Positions 18,757 through 28,062 of a stretch of 64,000 bases of DNA are shown here, in pieces. This stretch comes from Jannaschia seohaensis (GTDB lineage: Bacteria > Pseudomonadota > Alphaproteobacteria > Rhodobacterales > Rhodobacteraceae), in NCBI RefSeq assembly GCF_900116765.1, contig NZ_UETC01000005.1:62001-126000 (forward strand). Direction: 5' to 3'. The notes beneath the pieces are model-generated. The model saw nothing but the letters and a program-made list of their open reading frames with translations. It was not told the origin of the DNA and made no database searches. Both the position numbers and the translations under genes were made by a program. Numbering within the stretch: position 1 is the stretch's first letter; each line of letters starts with the position of its first letter.

Positions 18757-19110
18757 TTAACGGCGCTCGCGGCGGGAATCCCGCTCGTCGCGCTTTTGCA
18801 TCTGGATCGAGGGGCCTTCCTCGTGGGCGTCGACCTTGACGGTCAGCACGCGCATGACGTCGTCATGCAGGCGGGCGAGGCGCTCCATCTCCTGCACGGC
18901 GGCCGAGGGCGCGTCGGTGCGCAGGAAGGCGTAATGGCCCTTGCGGTTTTTGTTGATCTTGTAGGCCATCGTCTTGACGCCCCAATACTCGCTGTCGACG
19001 ACGGTGCCGCCATTATCCGCGAGAACGGTGGAGAAGTGTTCGACAAGGCCTTCGGCCTGCGCGTTGGACAGATCCTGACGCGCGATCATGACATGCTCAT
19101 AGAGCGGCAT
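18757..19110 (-). CDS. rpsF: 30S ribosomal protein S6
   Basis: 117 residues from the ATG at 19110 (AGGAG seven bases upstream): MPLYEHVMIARQDLSNAQAE, YWGVKTMAYKINKNRKGHY, then a basic/acidic tail (DERDSRRERR). An in-frame upstream extension to 19215 lacks S6 similarity. First gene of the operon. Confidence 0.97.
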   Translation of the reverse strand: MPLYEHVMIARQDLSNAQAEGLVEHFSTVLADNGGTVVDSEYWGVKTMAYKINKNRKGHYAFLRTDAPSAAVQEMERLARLHDDVMRVLTVKVDAHEEGPSIQMQKRDERDSRRERR

Positions 19111-19210
19111 GTGTGCTCCTGTTCTTGTAACGCGTGTTTCATAGACCGGATCGAGGCCCGTCCTCCGGTCACGAGAGGCCACGCGGGTCATCGTGTCGAC
19201 GGGTCCGCGC

Positions 19211-19238
19211 TCCATACACGTCTGAGCGCCGCGCGCAA
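19211..19238 (-). promoter_or_regulatory. Candidate promoter of rpsF-rpsR-rplI
   Basis: On the minus strand TTGCGC (19238-19233) and TATGGA (19216-19211) are separated by 16 bases, about 100 bases upstream of the rpsF start. The -35 is good for the housekeeping sigma factor and the -10 is partial. No competing pair was seen closer to the gene. Confidence 0.4.
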
Positions 19239-19286
19239 GCCGTGCCGTCGCTGGACGCCGGCGCGGGGCGGCGGCAAGGTGCCGGC

Positions 19287-19913
19287 ATGGATGGCCTGCA
19301 TCAGGACGCGGACGGGGTGGTGCATTGCGCCTGGCAGCCGGACAACCCGGCCGTTCGCGCCTATCACGACAACGAATACGGGCGCCCCTCGGCGGACGAG
19401 ACCCGCATCTTCGAGAAATTCTGCCTGGAGATTCTTGCCTCGGGGCTCAATTTCGGCAACCTCCTGCGGCGCCGTGAGCTTGTGCGGGAGGCGTTCGACG
19501 GCTTCGCGCTGGACCGGGTGGCGGAGTATGGGGTGCTGGACCTGGCGCGTCTGATGCGCGCCGATGGGGTCGTGCATAACGAACGCAAGCTCCGCGCCTG
19601 CCTGCACAACGCCCGGCTCGCCCGCGCTCTGCGCGCCCGGCCCGGCGGCTTGCCCGGGCTGCTTTGGGCCCATGAGCCGGGGCCGGAGGAGCGCCCCGAC
19701 CGCATGACCCTCGACTGGATGCGGGCCAATCCGACCAACGCTTCGGCCGCGCGGCTGGCCCGGCGGCTCAAGGCCGAGGGGTGGCACTGGGTCGGTCCGG
19801 TGGTCTGCTACGGCGTGTTCCAAGGGCTGGGTCTGGTCAACGACCACCTGGAGGGCTGCCCGTTGCGGCCCGCCTGCTCTGCCGCGCGGGCGGATTTCGT
19901 CCCGCCGGCATGA
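19287..19913 (+). CDS. tag: DNA-3-methyladenine glycosylase I
   Basis: 208 residues that excise 3-methyladenine from alkylated DNA. The zinc-snap ligands are present: the cysteine in VVHCAWQ, the histidine in AYHDNEYGRP, and H and C in VNDHLEGCPL near the C-terminus. The helix-hairpin-helix region NPTNASAARLARRLKAEGW and VGPVVCYGVFQ also fit. Variation: the segment normally GLSWxxVLxKR reads GLNFGNLLRRR, so an aromatic pocket residue differs. The start at 19287 is the last ATG before the conserved block. Confidence 0.9.
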   Translation: MDGLHQDADGVVHCAWQPDNPAVRAYHDNEYGRPSADETRIFEKFCLEILASGLNFGNLLRRRELVREAFDGFALDRVAEYGVLDLARLMRADGVVHNERKLRACLHNARLARALRARPGGLPGLLWAHEPGPEERPDRMTLDWMRANPTNASAARLARRLKAEGWHWVGPVVCYGVFQGLGLVNDHLEGCPLRPACSAARADFVPPA

Positions 19914-19937
19914 AAAGGGGGCCCCGCGCGGGGCCCC
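19913..19937 (-). terminator. Terminator of the PRC-barrel gene, overlapping the tag stop
   Basis: A perfect 8-bp stem GGGGCCCC around GCGC (19918-19937). Read on the minus strand the stem is followed by CTTTTC, the usual order for an intrinsic terminator. It can act on both convergent genes. Confidence 0.8.
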
Positions 19938-19970
19938 GATCTCGTGGCGTCAGGGACGGGCTCAGTCGAA

Positions 19971-20399
19971 CTAGGCCTCATCCACGCTTTCCAGCGACTC
20001 CAGCTGCTCTTCGCTCAGCCGGGTGACATAGGCGTAATTCGCATCGTCGATCGCGACGAGGCGGACATCGCCCACCTCGACCATCACGTGCTTGTCGCCC
20101 GGGTCGAGGAAGCCGCCGATTTCGGCCACGACGCCGACCTTCTCGCCGGACGGGTTGAGCACGACGTCTTCGATCTCGCCGATCTGGTTGACTCCGTCGC
20201 CATTGATGTCGAACGCATCCCAAGAGCCTTCGGTTTCGCCCCAGGTTGTCTCGTCATACTGAGCGGCGATGGAATGGACCGGCGCGCCGGTGATGTCGCG
20301 GGTGCGGATCAACTCGGAAATGTCGACCATCTGAGCCTGAGCGGCCAGGGGCGCCACCAAGGCGGCGGCGAGTGTGGTGGAGGTCAGGAAGCGAACCAA
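19971..20399 (-). CDS. Exported PRC-barrel domain protein
   Basis: About 142 residues from a TTG at 20399, which gives a signal peptide (VRFLTSTTLAAALVAPLAAQAQ). The frame stays open to 20531, but the extra residues are hydrophilic and would bury the signal. The mature part is a PRC-barrel: LIRTRDITGAPVHSIA, INGDGVNQIGEIEDVVLNPS, VGVVAEIGGFLDPGDKHV, acidic C-terminus. A calcium-loop-like DINGDG is visible at the insertion. Periplasmic, function unknown. Start uncertain because no ribosome-binding site is visible at the TTG. Confidence 0.72.
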   Translation of the reverse strand: MVRFLTSTTLAAALVAPLAAQAQMVDISELIRTRDITGAPVHSIAAQYDETTWGETEGSWDAFDINGDGVNQIGEIEDVVLNPSGEKVGVVAEIGGFLDPGDKHVMVEVGDVRLVAIDDANYAYVTRLSEEQLESLESVDEA

Positions 20400-20527
20400 G
20401 TCGCGTGCCTGTCTGTTTGCGGGCTGGTGCGCAGACAACGTAGCTCGCCGCGCCTCAGTGCTGGCGGCGTTCGAGTCTGGAAGAAAATCTGTCGCAGTGC
20501 TGGGCGCGCGGTCAGGCCCCCTGGAAC

Positions 20528-20558
20528 GCAAAGCGGCGGCCCCCGGAGGGACCGCCGC
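20528..20558 (-). terminator. Terminator of the glutaryl-CoA dehydrogenase gene
   Basis: GCGGCGGTCCC ... GGGGGCCGCCGC on the minus strand, followed by TTTGCGTT, 45 bases downstream of the stop codon. Short T-tract, but stem and position fit. Confidence 0.7.
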
Positions 20559-20603
20559 CGACGCCGCGACCCGACAGGGTCGGGCGGCTCGTTCCGGCTG
20601 TCC

Positions 20604-21818
20604 TTAGAAGAACGCCTGAAGCCCGGTCTGCGCCCGGCCCAAGATCAGCGCGTGGACGTCATGGGTGCCTTCATAGGTGTTGACCGTCTCCAAGTTCATC
20701 ATGTGGCGGATCACGCCATATTCCTCGGAGATCCCGTTGCCGCCATGCATGTCGCGCGCCAGCCGCGCCACGTCCAGCGCCTTGCCGCAATTGTTCCGCT
20801 TCATCAGCGAGATGGCCTCGGGCGCGGCCGTGCCCGCCTCCATCATGCGTCCCAGCTGCAACGAGCCTTGCAGGCCCAGCGCGATCTCGGTCTGCATGTC
20901 GGCGAGCTTTTTCTGGACCAGCTGGGTCTGCGCCAGGGGGCGGCCGAACTGTTTGCGGTCCAGCGTGTATTGCCGCGCCTGGTGCCAGCACGCCTCCGCC
21001 GCCCCCATCACGCCCCAACTGATGCCGTAGCGCGCGCGGTTGAGGCAGCCGAACGGTCCCTTGAGCCCCGAAACCCCAGGCAGCAGAGCATCCTCGCCGA
21101 CCTCGACCCCGTCCATCACGATCTCGCCGGTGGTTGAGGCGCGCAAAGACTGCTTGCCCTTGATCGTCGGCGCCGAGAGCCCGGTCATGCCCTTTTCCAG
21201 CACGAAGCCTCGAATCTTGCCGTCATGGGCGTCGGACTTGGCCCAGACGACGAAGACATCGGCGAAGGGCGCATTGGAGATCCACATCTTGGACCCGGTC
21301 AGGCGGTAGCCCGTGTCGGTCTTCTCCGCCCGCGTCTTCATTCCGGCGGGGTCCGATCCGGCATCGGGCTCTGTCAGGCCGAAACAGCCGATCAGATCCC
21401 CGGCAGCGAGCCCCGGCAGATATTTCTGCTTCTGCTCCTCGGAGCCGTAGGCATGGATCGGATACATCACGAGCGAGGACTGCACCGACATCATCGAGCG
21501 GTAGCCGCTATCGACCCGCTCGATCTCGCGCGCGACGAGGCCATAGGTCACGTAACCGGCGCCGAGACCGCCATATTCCTCCGGAATGGTCACGCCCAGA
21601 AGACCGGCGTCGCCCATCTTCTTGAACAGGCCGGGATTGGACGTCTCCTTAGCATAGGCCTCGCGCACGATCGGCGCCAGCTCGGTCTCGGCGAAGGTGC
21701 GCGCCGCGTCGCGCAGCATCCGCTCCTCCTCGCTCAACTGGTCCTCCAGACGCAGCGGGTCGTCCCAGACGAAAGCGGACAGGTCGGGGCCGTGCCCCTC
21801 GGATGCGATATCCTTCAT
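20604..21818 (-). CDS. gcdH: Glutaryl-CoA dehydrogenase (acyl-CoA dehydrogenase family)
   Basis: 404 residues from the ATG at 21818 (AGGAG just upstream). It oxidises and decarboxylates glutaryl-CoA to crotonyl-CoA in lysine/tryptophan breakdown, using FAD. Specific features: [15 protein letters not shown] with the arginine (R107) that binds the distal carboxylate in this subfamily, the FAD motif [13 protein letters not shown], and the catalytic glutamate in [17 protein letters not shown] (about E383). Monocistronic on the minus strand, divergent from coxD. Confidence 0.93.
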   Translation of the reverse strand: MKDIASEGHGPDLSAFVWDDPLRLEDQLSEEERMLRDAARTFAETELAPIVREAYAKETSNPGLFKKMGDAGLLGVTIPEEYGGLGAGYVTYGLVAREIERVDSGYRSMMSVQSSLVMYPIHAYGSEEQKQKYLPGLAAGDLIGCFGLTEPDAGSDPAGMKTRAEKTDTGYRLTGSKMWISNAPFADVFVVWAKSDAHDGKIRGFVLEKGMTGLSAPTIKGKQSLRASTTGEIVMDGVEVGEDALLPGVSGLKGPFGCLNRARYGISWGVMGAAEACWHQARQYTLDRKQFGRPLAQTQLVQKKLADMQTEIALGLQGSLQLGRMMEAGTAAPEAISLMKRNNCGKALDVARLARDMHGGNGISEEYGVIRHMMNLETVNTYEGTHDVHALILGRAQTGLQAFF

Positions 21819-21917
21819 GGCGTTCTCCTGTGGGTTGCGCCGCAAATAGACCGTCCGTGCCCTTCGCGCAACGCGCAGGCAGGTCGCAGGTTGACCCGCG
21901 CCCGCGCCCCATGCCCC

Positions 21918-22805
21918 ATGTCGGCCATGAACAGCATCGACGACGTGCAGGCCGCGCTGGCCGCCCAGAACTACGTATGCGGCCGGGCGCTGGCCACGGT
22001 GACCTTCCTGGCGCTGACGCTCCAGCGGCCGCTCTTCCTGGAGGGGGAGGCGGGCACCGGCAAGACCGAAATCGCCAAGGCCCTCGCCGCCGCGATGGGC
22101 CGCCGCCTCATCCGCCTGCAATGCTATGAGGGGCTCGACGCCGCCTCCGCCGTCTATGAGTGGAACTTCGCCGCACAGATGATCGCGCTGCGCCGGGCCG
22201 AGGCCACCGGAGAAACCCCGCCCGATCTCTTCTCCGACGAATTCCTGATCGCGCGCCCCCTGCTGGAGGCGATGCGCCCGCAGCCGGGCGGCGCCCCGGT
22301 CCTGCTGATCGACGAGATCGACCGCACCGACGCCCCCTTCGAGGCCTTCCTGCTGGAGGCGCTCTCGGACTTCCAGGTCACCATCCCCGAGACCGGCACG
22401 GTCAAGGCGCCCGAGCCGCCCATCGTGATCCTCACCTCCAACCGCACCCGCGAGGTCCACGATGCGCTCAAGCGCCGCTGCCTCTACCATTGGGTCGACT
22501 ATCCCAGCCATGAGCGCGAGATGGAGATCCTCGCCGCCCGCGCCCCCGAGGCGTCCGAACGCCTGAGCCGCGAGGTCGTGGCCTTCGTGCAGCGGCTGCG
22601 CACCGAGGATCTCTTCAAGAAGCCCGGCGTCGCCGAGACGCTCGACTGGGCGAAATGCCTTCTGGCCCTCGACATGATCGAGCTCTCGCCCGAGGTCATC
22701 TCCGACACGCTCGGCGCGCTGCTCAAATATCAGGACGACATCCAGAAGCTCCAAGGATCCGAGGCCAAGCGCATTCTCGACGAGGTCCGGGCGGAGATCG
22801 CCTGA
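21918..22805 (+). CDS. coxD: MoxR-type AAA ATPase, CoxD-like
   Basis: 295 residues: Walker [11 protein letters not shown], Walker [14 protein letters not shown], sensor [18 protein letters not shown] and a C-terminal lid. MoxR ATPases work with von Willebrand factor A proteins. In carboxydotrophs CoxD with CoxE helps insert the copper-sulfur site of CO dehydrogenase. The coxE-type gene follows 79 bases downstream and coxSLM 6 kb further on, which supports this name. In-frame ATGs at 21918 and 21927 are both possible starts. Confidence 0.85.
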   Translation: MSAMNSIDDVQAALAAQNYVCGRALATVTFLALTLQRPLFLEGEAGTGKTEIAKALAAAMGRRLIRLQCYEGLDAASAVYEWNFAAQMIALRRAEATGETPPDLFSDEFLIARPLLEAMRPQPGGAPVLLIDEIDRTDAPFEAFLLEALSDFQVTIPETGTVKAPEPPIVILTSNRTREVHDALKRRCLYHWVDYPSHEREMEILAARAPEASERLSREVVAFVQRLRTEDLFKKPGVAETLDWAKCLLALDMIELSPEVISDTLGALLKYQDDIQKLQGSEAKRILDEVRAEIA

Positions 22806-22827
22806 TCGACATGGTCGCGCCCTCCCT

Positions 22828-22875
22828 CATCTTGCCTCAAATACCTTGGGGGTCCGGGGGCTAGCCCCCGGTCCG
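22828..22875 (+). repeat. Intergenic repeat family, copy 3
   Basis: CATCTTGCCTCAAATACCTTG, then GGGGTCCGGGGGC-TA-GCCCCCGG hairpin, ending ten bases before the coxE start. Same orientation as copy 2. The purine end is degenerate in this copy. Confidence 0.75.
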
Positions 22876-22884
22876 CCATCCGCC

Positions 22885-24117
22885 ATGGAGCACGCCCCCC
22901 TCGACCTCCCCGAGCACCCGAAGCTCGCCGGCAACATCGCCTATTTCGCCGCCGCGCTGCGCCGCGCGGGGGTGCCGGTCGGCCCTGACCGCTTGCTGCT
23001 CGCGACCGAGGCCGTCGCGGCGGCGGGCTTTACCGACCGCGCCGATTTCCACCATACGCTCCAGGCCGTCTTCGTGCAGCGACCCGAGCATCGCGCGATC
23101 TTCGACCAGCTTTTTCGCCTTTACTGGCGCGACCCGCGCTACCTCGAGCACATGATGGGCCTGCTGACCCCGACCGTGCGCGGCGTCCAGGAGGAGCGGC
23201 GCGCCAAGCCCGCCGAGAAGCGGGCCGCCGAAGCGCTGCTCGACCAGGCCGAGGAGCGCCCGCAGGAAAGCGACGAGGCGCCCGAGGAAGAGGTCGAGAT
23301 CGACGCGACCGCCACCGCCTCCGGCAAGGAACGGCTCCGCACCCTCGATTTCGAGCAGATGTCCACCGCCGAGATGGCCGAGGCCAGGCGCATTCTCTCG
23401 ACGCTGGCGCTGCCGGTCCGTCCGCTGCCCTCGCGCCGAACCGAAGCCGCCCCAAAGGGCCGAATCGATCGCCGCGCCACGCTGCGCGCCGCGCTTCGCC
23501 GGGGCGAGATCCAGGCGCTCAAGCGCGCGCGGCCTCGGACGCGCTGGCCCAATCTCGTCGCGCTCTGCGACATTTCGGGGTCGATGTCGTCCTATTCGCG
23601 GGCGCTGCTGCACTTCCTTCATGCCGTGGCCAACCGGCAGGGGCAGGGTTGGGCCGAGGTGCATGCCTTCACCTTCGGCACCCGGCTGACCAATATCACC
23701 CGCCATCTGCGCACCCGCGACGTGGATGCCGCATTGGCCGCCGCCGGCGCGGAGGCCCAGGATTGGGAGGGCGGCACGCGGATCGGCGACGCGCTACACG
23801 CCTTCAACCGGGACTGGTCGCGGCGCGTGCTGGGGCAGGGGGCCGTGGTCCTCCTGGTGACGGATGGGCTGGACCGGGGAGATCCCGCCATGCTGGAGCA
23901 CGAAGCGCGGCGCCTGCACCTGACGGCGCGCAAGGTGATCTGGCTCAACCCGCTCCTGCGCTGGGACGGCTTCGCGCCCAAGGCCCAGGGCATCCGCGCC
24001 CTGCTGCCCCATGTCGACAGCCTGCGGGCGGGCCACTCGATCGGCGCGCTGGAGGGCCTGGCCGAGGCGTTGTCGCGCCCGGATGACGTGGGCGAGCTGG
24101 CGCGTCTGCGCGGCTGA
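22885..24117 (+). CDS. coxE: VWA-domain protein, CoxE-like
   Basis: 410 residues, CoxE family. The N-terminal part (about 1-200) ends in a charged linker (EEERPQESDEAPEEEVEID region). The VWA domain (about 225-410) carries the metal-ion site DISGSMSSYSR, the second ligand threonine in GGTRIGDAL and VVLLVTDGLDRGD. Partner of the MoxR ATPase just upstream in cofactor maturation of molybdenum hydroxylases, by analogy with Oligotropha CoxDE. ATG at 22885; no strong ribosome-binding site because the repeat occupies that position. Confidence 0.85.
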   Translation: MEHAPLDLPEHPKLAGNIAYFAAALRRAGVPVGPDRLLLATEAVAAAGFTDRADFHHTLQAVFVQRPEHRAIFDQLFRLYWRDPRYLEHMMGLLTPTVRGVQEERRAKPAEKRAAEALLDQAEERPQESDEAPEEEVEIDATATASGKERLRTLDFEQMSTAEMAEARRILSTLALPVRPLPSRRTEAAPKGRIDRRATLRAALRRGEIQALKRARPRTRWPNLVALCDISGSMSSYSRALLHFLHAVANRQGQGWAEVHAFTFGTRLTNITRHLRTRDVDAALAAAGAEAQDWEGGTRIGDALHAFNRDWSRRVLGQGAVVLLVTDGLDRGDPAMLEHEARRLHLTARKVIWLNPLLRWDGFAPKAQGIRALLPHVDSLRAGHSIGALEGLAEALSRPDDVGELARLRG

Positions 24118-24188
24118 TCGCGCAGGATCCGGGTCGCGCGACGCCCGCGCCCTGCGCCAGGCACGGGGCCTCAGAGAAAGGACGCCCC

Positions 24189-24650
24189 ATGCGCATCACC
24201 CCGCTTGACCCCGCCTTCGTCGCCGCCATTCGGGCCGGCGGCCCCGACGCCAACGGACAGCCCCCGGAGCGGGCCACCTCTCCGGGCGCGGGCACCCCCT
24301 GCCGCAATTGCCTGCACGACATCTCGGAGGGCGACGAGATGCTAATCCTCGCGGCGCGGCCCTTTCCCGCGCCGCAGCCCTATGCCGAGACCGGGCCGGT
24401 CTTCCTGCATGCCGAAGCCTGCACGGCCTGGAACGCGCCCGGCCTGCCGCCGGTCATGGCGGTCTCCCCGGACTATCTGATCAAGGCCTACTCGGCCGAT
24501 CATCGGATCCTCTATGGCACAGGCGCCGTCGTGCCCTCGGGCGCGCTCGGCGCAGAGATTGAGGAGCGACTCGAGCGCGAGGATGTGGCCTTCGTCGATA
24601 TCCGCTCCGCCCGGAACAACTGCTTCCTCGCCCGTGCCGTGGCCGGGTAG
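24189..24650 (+). CDS. DUF1203 protein
   Basis: 153 residues matching the DUF1203 pattern: CRNCLHDISEGDEMLILAAR, PYAETGPVFLHAEACTAW, DYLIKAYSADHRILYGTG and VAFVDIRSARNNCFLA. No biochemical function is known for the family. The CRNC pair and FLHAEAC suggest a possible metal site. GAGAAAGGA precedes the ATG. Lies between coxE and an OmpA-type gene. Confidence 0.85.
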   Translation: MRITPLDPAFVAAIRAGGPDANGQPPERATSPGAGTPCRNCLHDISEGDEMLILAARPFPAPQPYAETGPVFLHAEACTAWNAPGLPPVMAVSPDYLIKAYSADHRILYGTGAVVPSGALGAEIEERLEREDVAFVDIRSARNNCFLARAVAG

Positions 24651-24784
24651 CGGTGGGGCGGAACCGGCCGCGCCCGGGCGGCGTTGGGTCGCGCGCACGG
24701 CCGCTATCGCATATCCAACCGGCCACGCATAACCCTGCCAATGGGGGCACACGCCCCCGAACATGTTCCTTCAGGAGGTCGCAT

Positions 24785-26956
24785 ATGCGCCGTCCCGTCT
24801 CTCATCTCGCTGCCATATGCGCCTCGCTCGCGCTGGCGGTGCCCCCCGTCACGCTACCGCTGCACGCGCAGGAGCGGCTCAATCGCGAGCAGGCGATTCA
24901 GCTCTGCGTGGAAAAGACCGGCTCCCGGGATCGCCAGACCGTGGGGGCCTGCGTGGTCGAGGAATTCGAGGCCCGCGGACAGCAGGGCGCCGCCGACGAG
25001 GCACGCCGCATTCTGGAGCAGGAGGCCGCCGATGCCGCCGCCGCCGAAGAGGCGGCCCCCCCGATGGACCGCGACCGCGCCATCCAGATCTGCCGGGAAC
25101 GGCTCGAGTCCGACGACCGCCAGACGGTCGGCGCCTGCGTCGCCGATGAACTGGAGGCCGCGGGGCAGGTCGAGCAGGCGCAGCGGGTCCGCGAGGTGCT
25201 CGCCGAAGAGCGGCGTCAGGCGGCGCGGGCTGCCCAGGAGGCGCGCGAGGCAGAGGAACGGCGACAGGCCGAAGAGGCCCGCGCCGCGGAAGACCGCCGG
25301 CAGGCCGAACAGCGTGCCGCCGAGGAAGCCCGCGCCGCCGAAGAACGCCGCCAAGCCGAGCAGCGCGCCGCCGAGGCGGAAGCCGAGGCCGCCCGTCGCG
25401 CCGCCGAGGAGGCGTCCCGCCTCACCCGGGACGAAGCCATCCGCATCTGCGTCGACCGGCTGAACACCCGCGACCGCCAGATCGTCGGCGCCTGCGTCGC
25501 TGACGAGTTCGAAGCGGCGGGTCAGACCCGCCAAGCCGAGCGCGTCCGCACGGTCCTCGCCGAGGAGGCCGCCGCCGCCGAGGCCGCCGCCGCGCGCGCG
25601 GCCCAGGCGCAGGCCGAGGCGGAGACGCCGCCGGACCCGGATCGGATGCCGCTGACCCGTGAGGCGGCGCTGGAGGCCTGCCGCGCCGAGCTGGGACAGG
25701 TCCGCCGCACGACTCTGCGCGCCTGCATCGCCGACAAGCTGGAGGAAGACGGCCAGATCGCGGTGGCCGAGCGGATCCGGGCCAATCTGCCGGAGAGCCG
25801 CATCGCCGACGAGGTCGCCCAACGCGGGGAACCCGAGCTGACCGAGGCCGAACGCCAAGCGGCGGAACGCGCCGCCGGGGCCCTCGACGGTCAGGCCGCG
25901 ACCGCCGCCGCCGCCGGTGGTGCCAGCACCGAGGTCGTGGAAGAGACGGTCGCGCTGGGCGAGGTCCGCTCTTCCGCGGACGATTTCGACACCACCGCCG
26001 TCGTGACCGACGACGATGATGGCGGCCTGTCGCGCAGCCAGAAGCTGGCGCTGGGCGCGCTGGGCGCCTTGGCTGTCGGGACGCTGCTGAGCAACCGCAA
26101 CCGCGTCGTGTCGAATTCCGGCGACCGGGTGGTGGTGCAGCGCGACGATGGCGATCTGCAGGTGCTCAAGGATGACGACGCTTTGCTGCGGCAGCCGGGC
26201 TCCAACGTACGCACGGAAAACTTCGAGGACGGCTCGACCCGTACCACCTTCACCCGCGAGGATGGCAGCAAGGTCGTCACGATCCGCGACGCCTCGCTGC
26301 GCGTGCTGCGCCGGACGCTGATCGAGCCGAATGGCGAGGAATTCGTGCTGATCGACGACACCCGGGAGGTCGCGCCCGTCGATGTCTCGCAGCTGCCGGA
26401 TCAACCGGTGGTGGCCCGGGCGGGCTCGGCCTTGGACCCGCTTGCGGGACTCGGCGTCGCGCCCAGCGACGACCCGCTGCGGGACGCACTGATGCGCGAG
26501 GCCGGGCTGACCTCGCCCGCAGTCGACCGCCGCTTTTCGCTGGCCCAGGTGCGCAACATCCCCGAAGTGCGCGCGCTGGCCCCGGCCTTCGAGGTGGCGG
26601 ATGTGACCTTCGCCTCGGGCTCCGCCGCCATCGCGCCGGAGCAGGCCCGCAACCTGACCGACCTCGCCCGTCTCGTGCTGGAGGCCATCCGCGAGAACCC
26701 GCGCGAAGTGTTCCTGATCGAGGGCCACACGGATGCGGTGGGCGACGCGGCCTACAACCTCGCCCTCTCGGATCGCCGGGCGGAAAGCCTGGCGCTGGCG
26801 CTGAACGAGTATTTCGGCGTTCCGGTCGAGAATATGGTCGTGCAGGGCTATGGCGAGCAGTTCCTGAAGGTTCAGACCCTCGGCGATGAGCGGGCCAACC
26901 GCCGGGCCACGGTGCGGCAGATCACCGGGCTGCTGCGCACGGCGGCGGCGAACTGA
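24785..26956 (+). CDS. OmpA-family protein with four N-terminal cysteine repeats
   Basis: 723 residues, start at 24785 behind CAGGAGG, signal peptide to about residue 29. Residues 32-80, 94-141, 212-260 and 289-336 are four copies of a 48-residue unit (LxRExAIxxC...R..T/V.ACVADE.EA.GQ..QAERVR..L). Each has two cysteines 18-19 residues apart, so one disulfide per unit is likely. Between units 2 and 3 lies an A/E/R coiled coil. After an acidic part there is one hydrophobic helix (SQKLALGALGALAVGTLL), a beta-rich stretch, and a C-terminal OmpA peptidoglycan-binding domain (FASGSAAIAPEQARNL; IEGHTDAVGDAAYNLALSDR; ERANRRATVR). Probably an envelope anchor; the repeat unit is not one I recognise. 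Confidence 0.85.
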   Translation: MRRPVSHLAAICASLALAVPPVTLPLHAQERLNREQAIQLCVEKTGSRDRQTVGACVVEEFEARGQQGAADEARRILEQEAADAAAAEEAAPPMDRDRAIQICRERLESDDRQTVGACVADELEAAGQVEQAQRVREVLAEERRQAARAAQEAREAEERRQAEEARAAEDRRQAEQRAAEEARAAEERRQAEQRAAEAEAEAARRAAEEASRLTRDEAIRICVDRLNTRDRQIVGACVADEFEAAGQTRQAERVRTVLAEEAAAAEAAAARAAQAQAEAETPPDPDRMPLTREAALEACRAELGQVRRTTLRACIADKLEEDGQIAVAERIRANLPESRIADEVAQRGEPELTEAERQAAERAAGALDGQAATAAAAGGASTEVVEETVALGEVRSSADDFDTTAVVTDDDDGGLSRSQKLALGALGALAVGTLLSNRNRVVSNSGDRVVVQRDDGDLQVLKDDDALLRQPGSNVRTENFEDGSTRTTFTREDGSKVVTIRDASLRVLRRTLIEPNGEEFVLIDDTREVAPVDVSQLPDQPVVARAGSALDPLAGLGVAPSDDPLRDALMREAGLTSPAVDRRFSLAQVRNIPEVRALAPAFEVADVTFASGSAAIAPEQARNLTDLARLVLEAIRENPREVFLIEGHTDAVGDAAYNLALSDRRAESLALALNEYFGVPVENMVVQGYGEQFLKVQTLGDERANRRATVRQITGLLRTAAAN

Positions 26957-27026
26957 TCTTGCCGTGATGCGCGCCGGGCGGCCCGTCTCTGGAAAGAGGC
27001 GGGCCGTTCCGCGTATGGATGGGACG

Positions 27027-27076
27027 GGACCGGGGGCCAGCCCCCGGACCCCCGGAGTATTTTCGGCCAGAAGAAG
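27027..27076 (-). repeat. Intergenic repeat family, copy 4
   Basis: Hairpin CCGGGGGC-CA-GCCCCCGG, then ACCCCCGGAGTATTTTCGGCC and AGAAGAAG. The purine end is followed by a second AGAAGAAGGGG six bases before the xdhC start, so this copy supplies the Shine-Dalgarno-like tract of that gene. Confidence 0.82.
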
Positions 27077-27096
27077 GGCCAGAAGAAGGGGAAGAC

Positions 27097-28062
27097 ATGC
27101 GGGAGAGCCTGGACGACGCGCCCAAGGCGGCGCTGGACTGGCACCGCGCGGGCAAGGGCGCGGCGCTGGCGACCGTGATCGAGACCTGGGGCAGCGCGCC
27201 CCGGCCGGTCGGATCGCAGCTCGCTATCTCGGAGGACGCGGAGCTTGTCGGCTCCGTCTCGGGCGGCTGCGTCGAGGGCGCGGTCGTGGCCGAGGCGCTG
27301 GACGCGATGGGCGACGGGCGGCACCGGGTGCTGGAATACGGCGTCTCTGACGACGAGGCGTTCGCGGTGGGCCTCGCCTGTGGCGGCACCATCCGCATTC
27401 TGCTGGAGCCGGTGGGCGGCACGCTGCCTCCCGACCTGCTGGAGGAACTGACCACCCGCCGCGACCGCTCCGAGCCCGTGGGGCAGGTCGTCGATATCGA
27501 GACCGGCGCGACGCATCTGACCTCCGACGTGGCCGAGCGGCTGCGCGCCACCGGCAGCGGGTTCGAGCCCGAGAGCGCGCGCTTCGTCACCCTGCACGCG
27601 CCGCCGCTCAGGCTTGCGGTGGTGGGGGGCGTGCATATCGCCCAGGCGCTGGTCCCGATGGCGCGGCTGGCGGGCTATGCCCCGACCGTCATCGACCCGC
27701 GCGAGGCGTTCGCCTCCGCCGCCCGGTTCCCGGAGACGCCCCTGGTCCATGACTGGCCCGACGAGGCCATGCGCGCCTTCGCCCCGGACGCCCGCAGTGC
27801 CGTGGTTCTGCTGACCCATGACCCGAAGCTCGACGACCCCGCGCTGATCGAGGCGCTGCGCTCGCCTGCCTTCTATGTTGGCGCGCTCGGCTCCACCCGC
27901 ACCCATGCCAAGCGCGTGGCGCGGCTTGCCGAGGCCGGGCTCACCGCCGAGGAGATCGCCCGGATCGACGCGCCCATCGGCCTTGATATTGGCGCGCGCA
28001 GCCCGGGCGAGATCGCCGTCGCGATCCTGGCGGCCATGATCCAGGCCCTGCGCCGCCCATGA
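27097..28062 (+). CDS. XdhC/CoxI family protein
   Basis: 321 residues with the XdhC_CoxI N-domain (VIETWGSAPRPVGSQLAI; VGSVSGGCVEGAVVAEA; ACGGTIRILLEPV) and the C-terminal Rossmann domain (LRLAVVGGVHIAQALVPMAR; FYVGALGSTRTHAKRVARL; IGLDIGARSPGEIAVAI). XdhC proteins bind and sulfurate or deliver molybdenum cofactor to xanthine dehydrogenase-class enzymes. Its stop overlaps the start of the next cofactor gene (ATGA), and coxSLM follow, so it should serve that enzyme. Start at 27097 follows the repeat-derived AGAAGAAGGGG. Confidence 0.9.
   Translation: MRESLDDAPKAALDWHRAGKGAALATVIETWGSAPRPVGSQLAISEDAELVGSVSGGCVEGAVVAEALDAMGDGRHRVLEYGVSDDEAFAVGLACGGTIRILLEPVGGTLPPDLLEELTTRRDRSEPVGQVVDIETGATHLTSDVAERLRATGSGFEPESARFVTLHAPPLRLAVVGGVHIAQALVPMARLAGYAPTVIDPREAFASAARFPETPLVHDWPDEAMRAFAPDARSAVVLLTHDPKLDDPALIEALRSPAFYVGALGSTRTHAKRVARLAEAGLTAEEIARIDAPIGLDIGARSPGEIAVAILAAMIQALRRP

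Noticed and set aside
21819-21917. CRISPR or riboswitch in the gcdH-coxD divergent gap
   Set aside because: No repeats or conserved riboswitch elements are visible; it is an ordinary short divergent promoter region.
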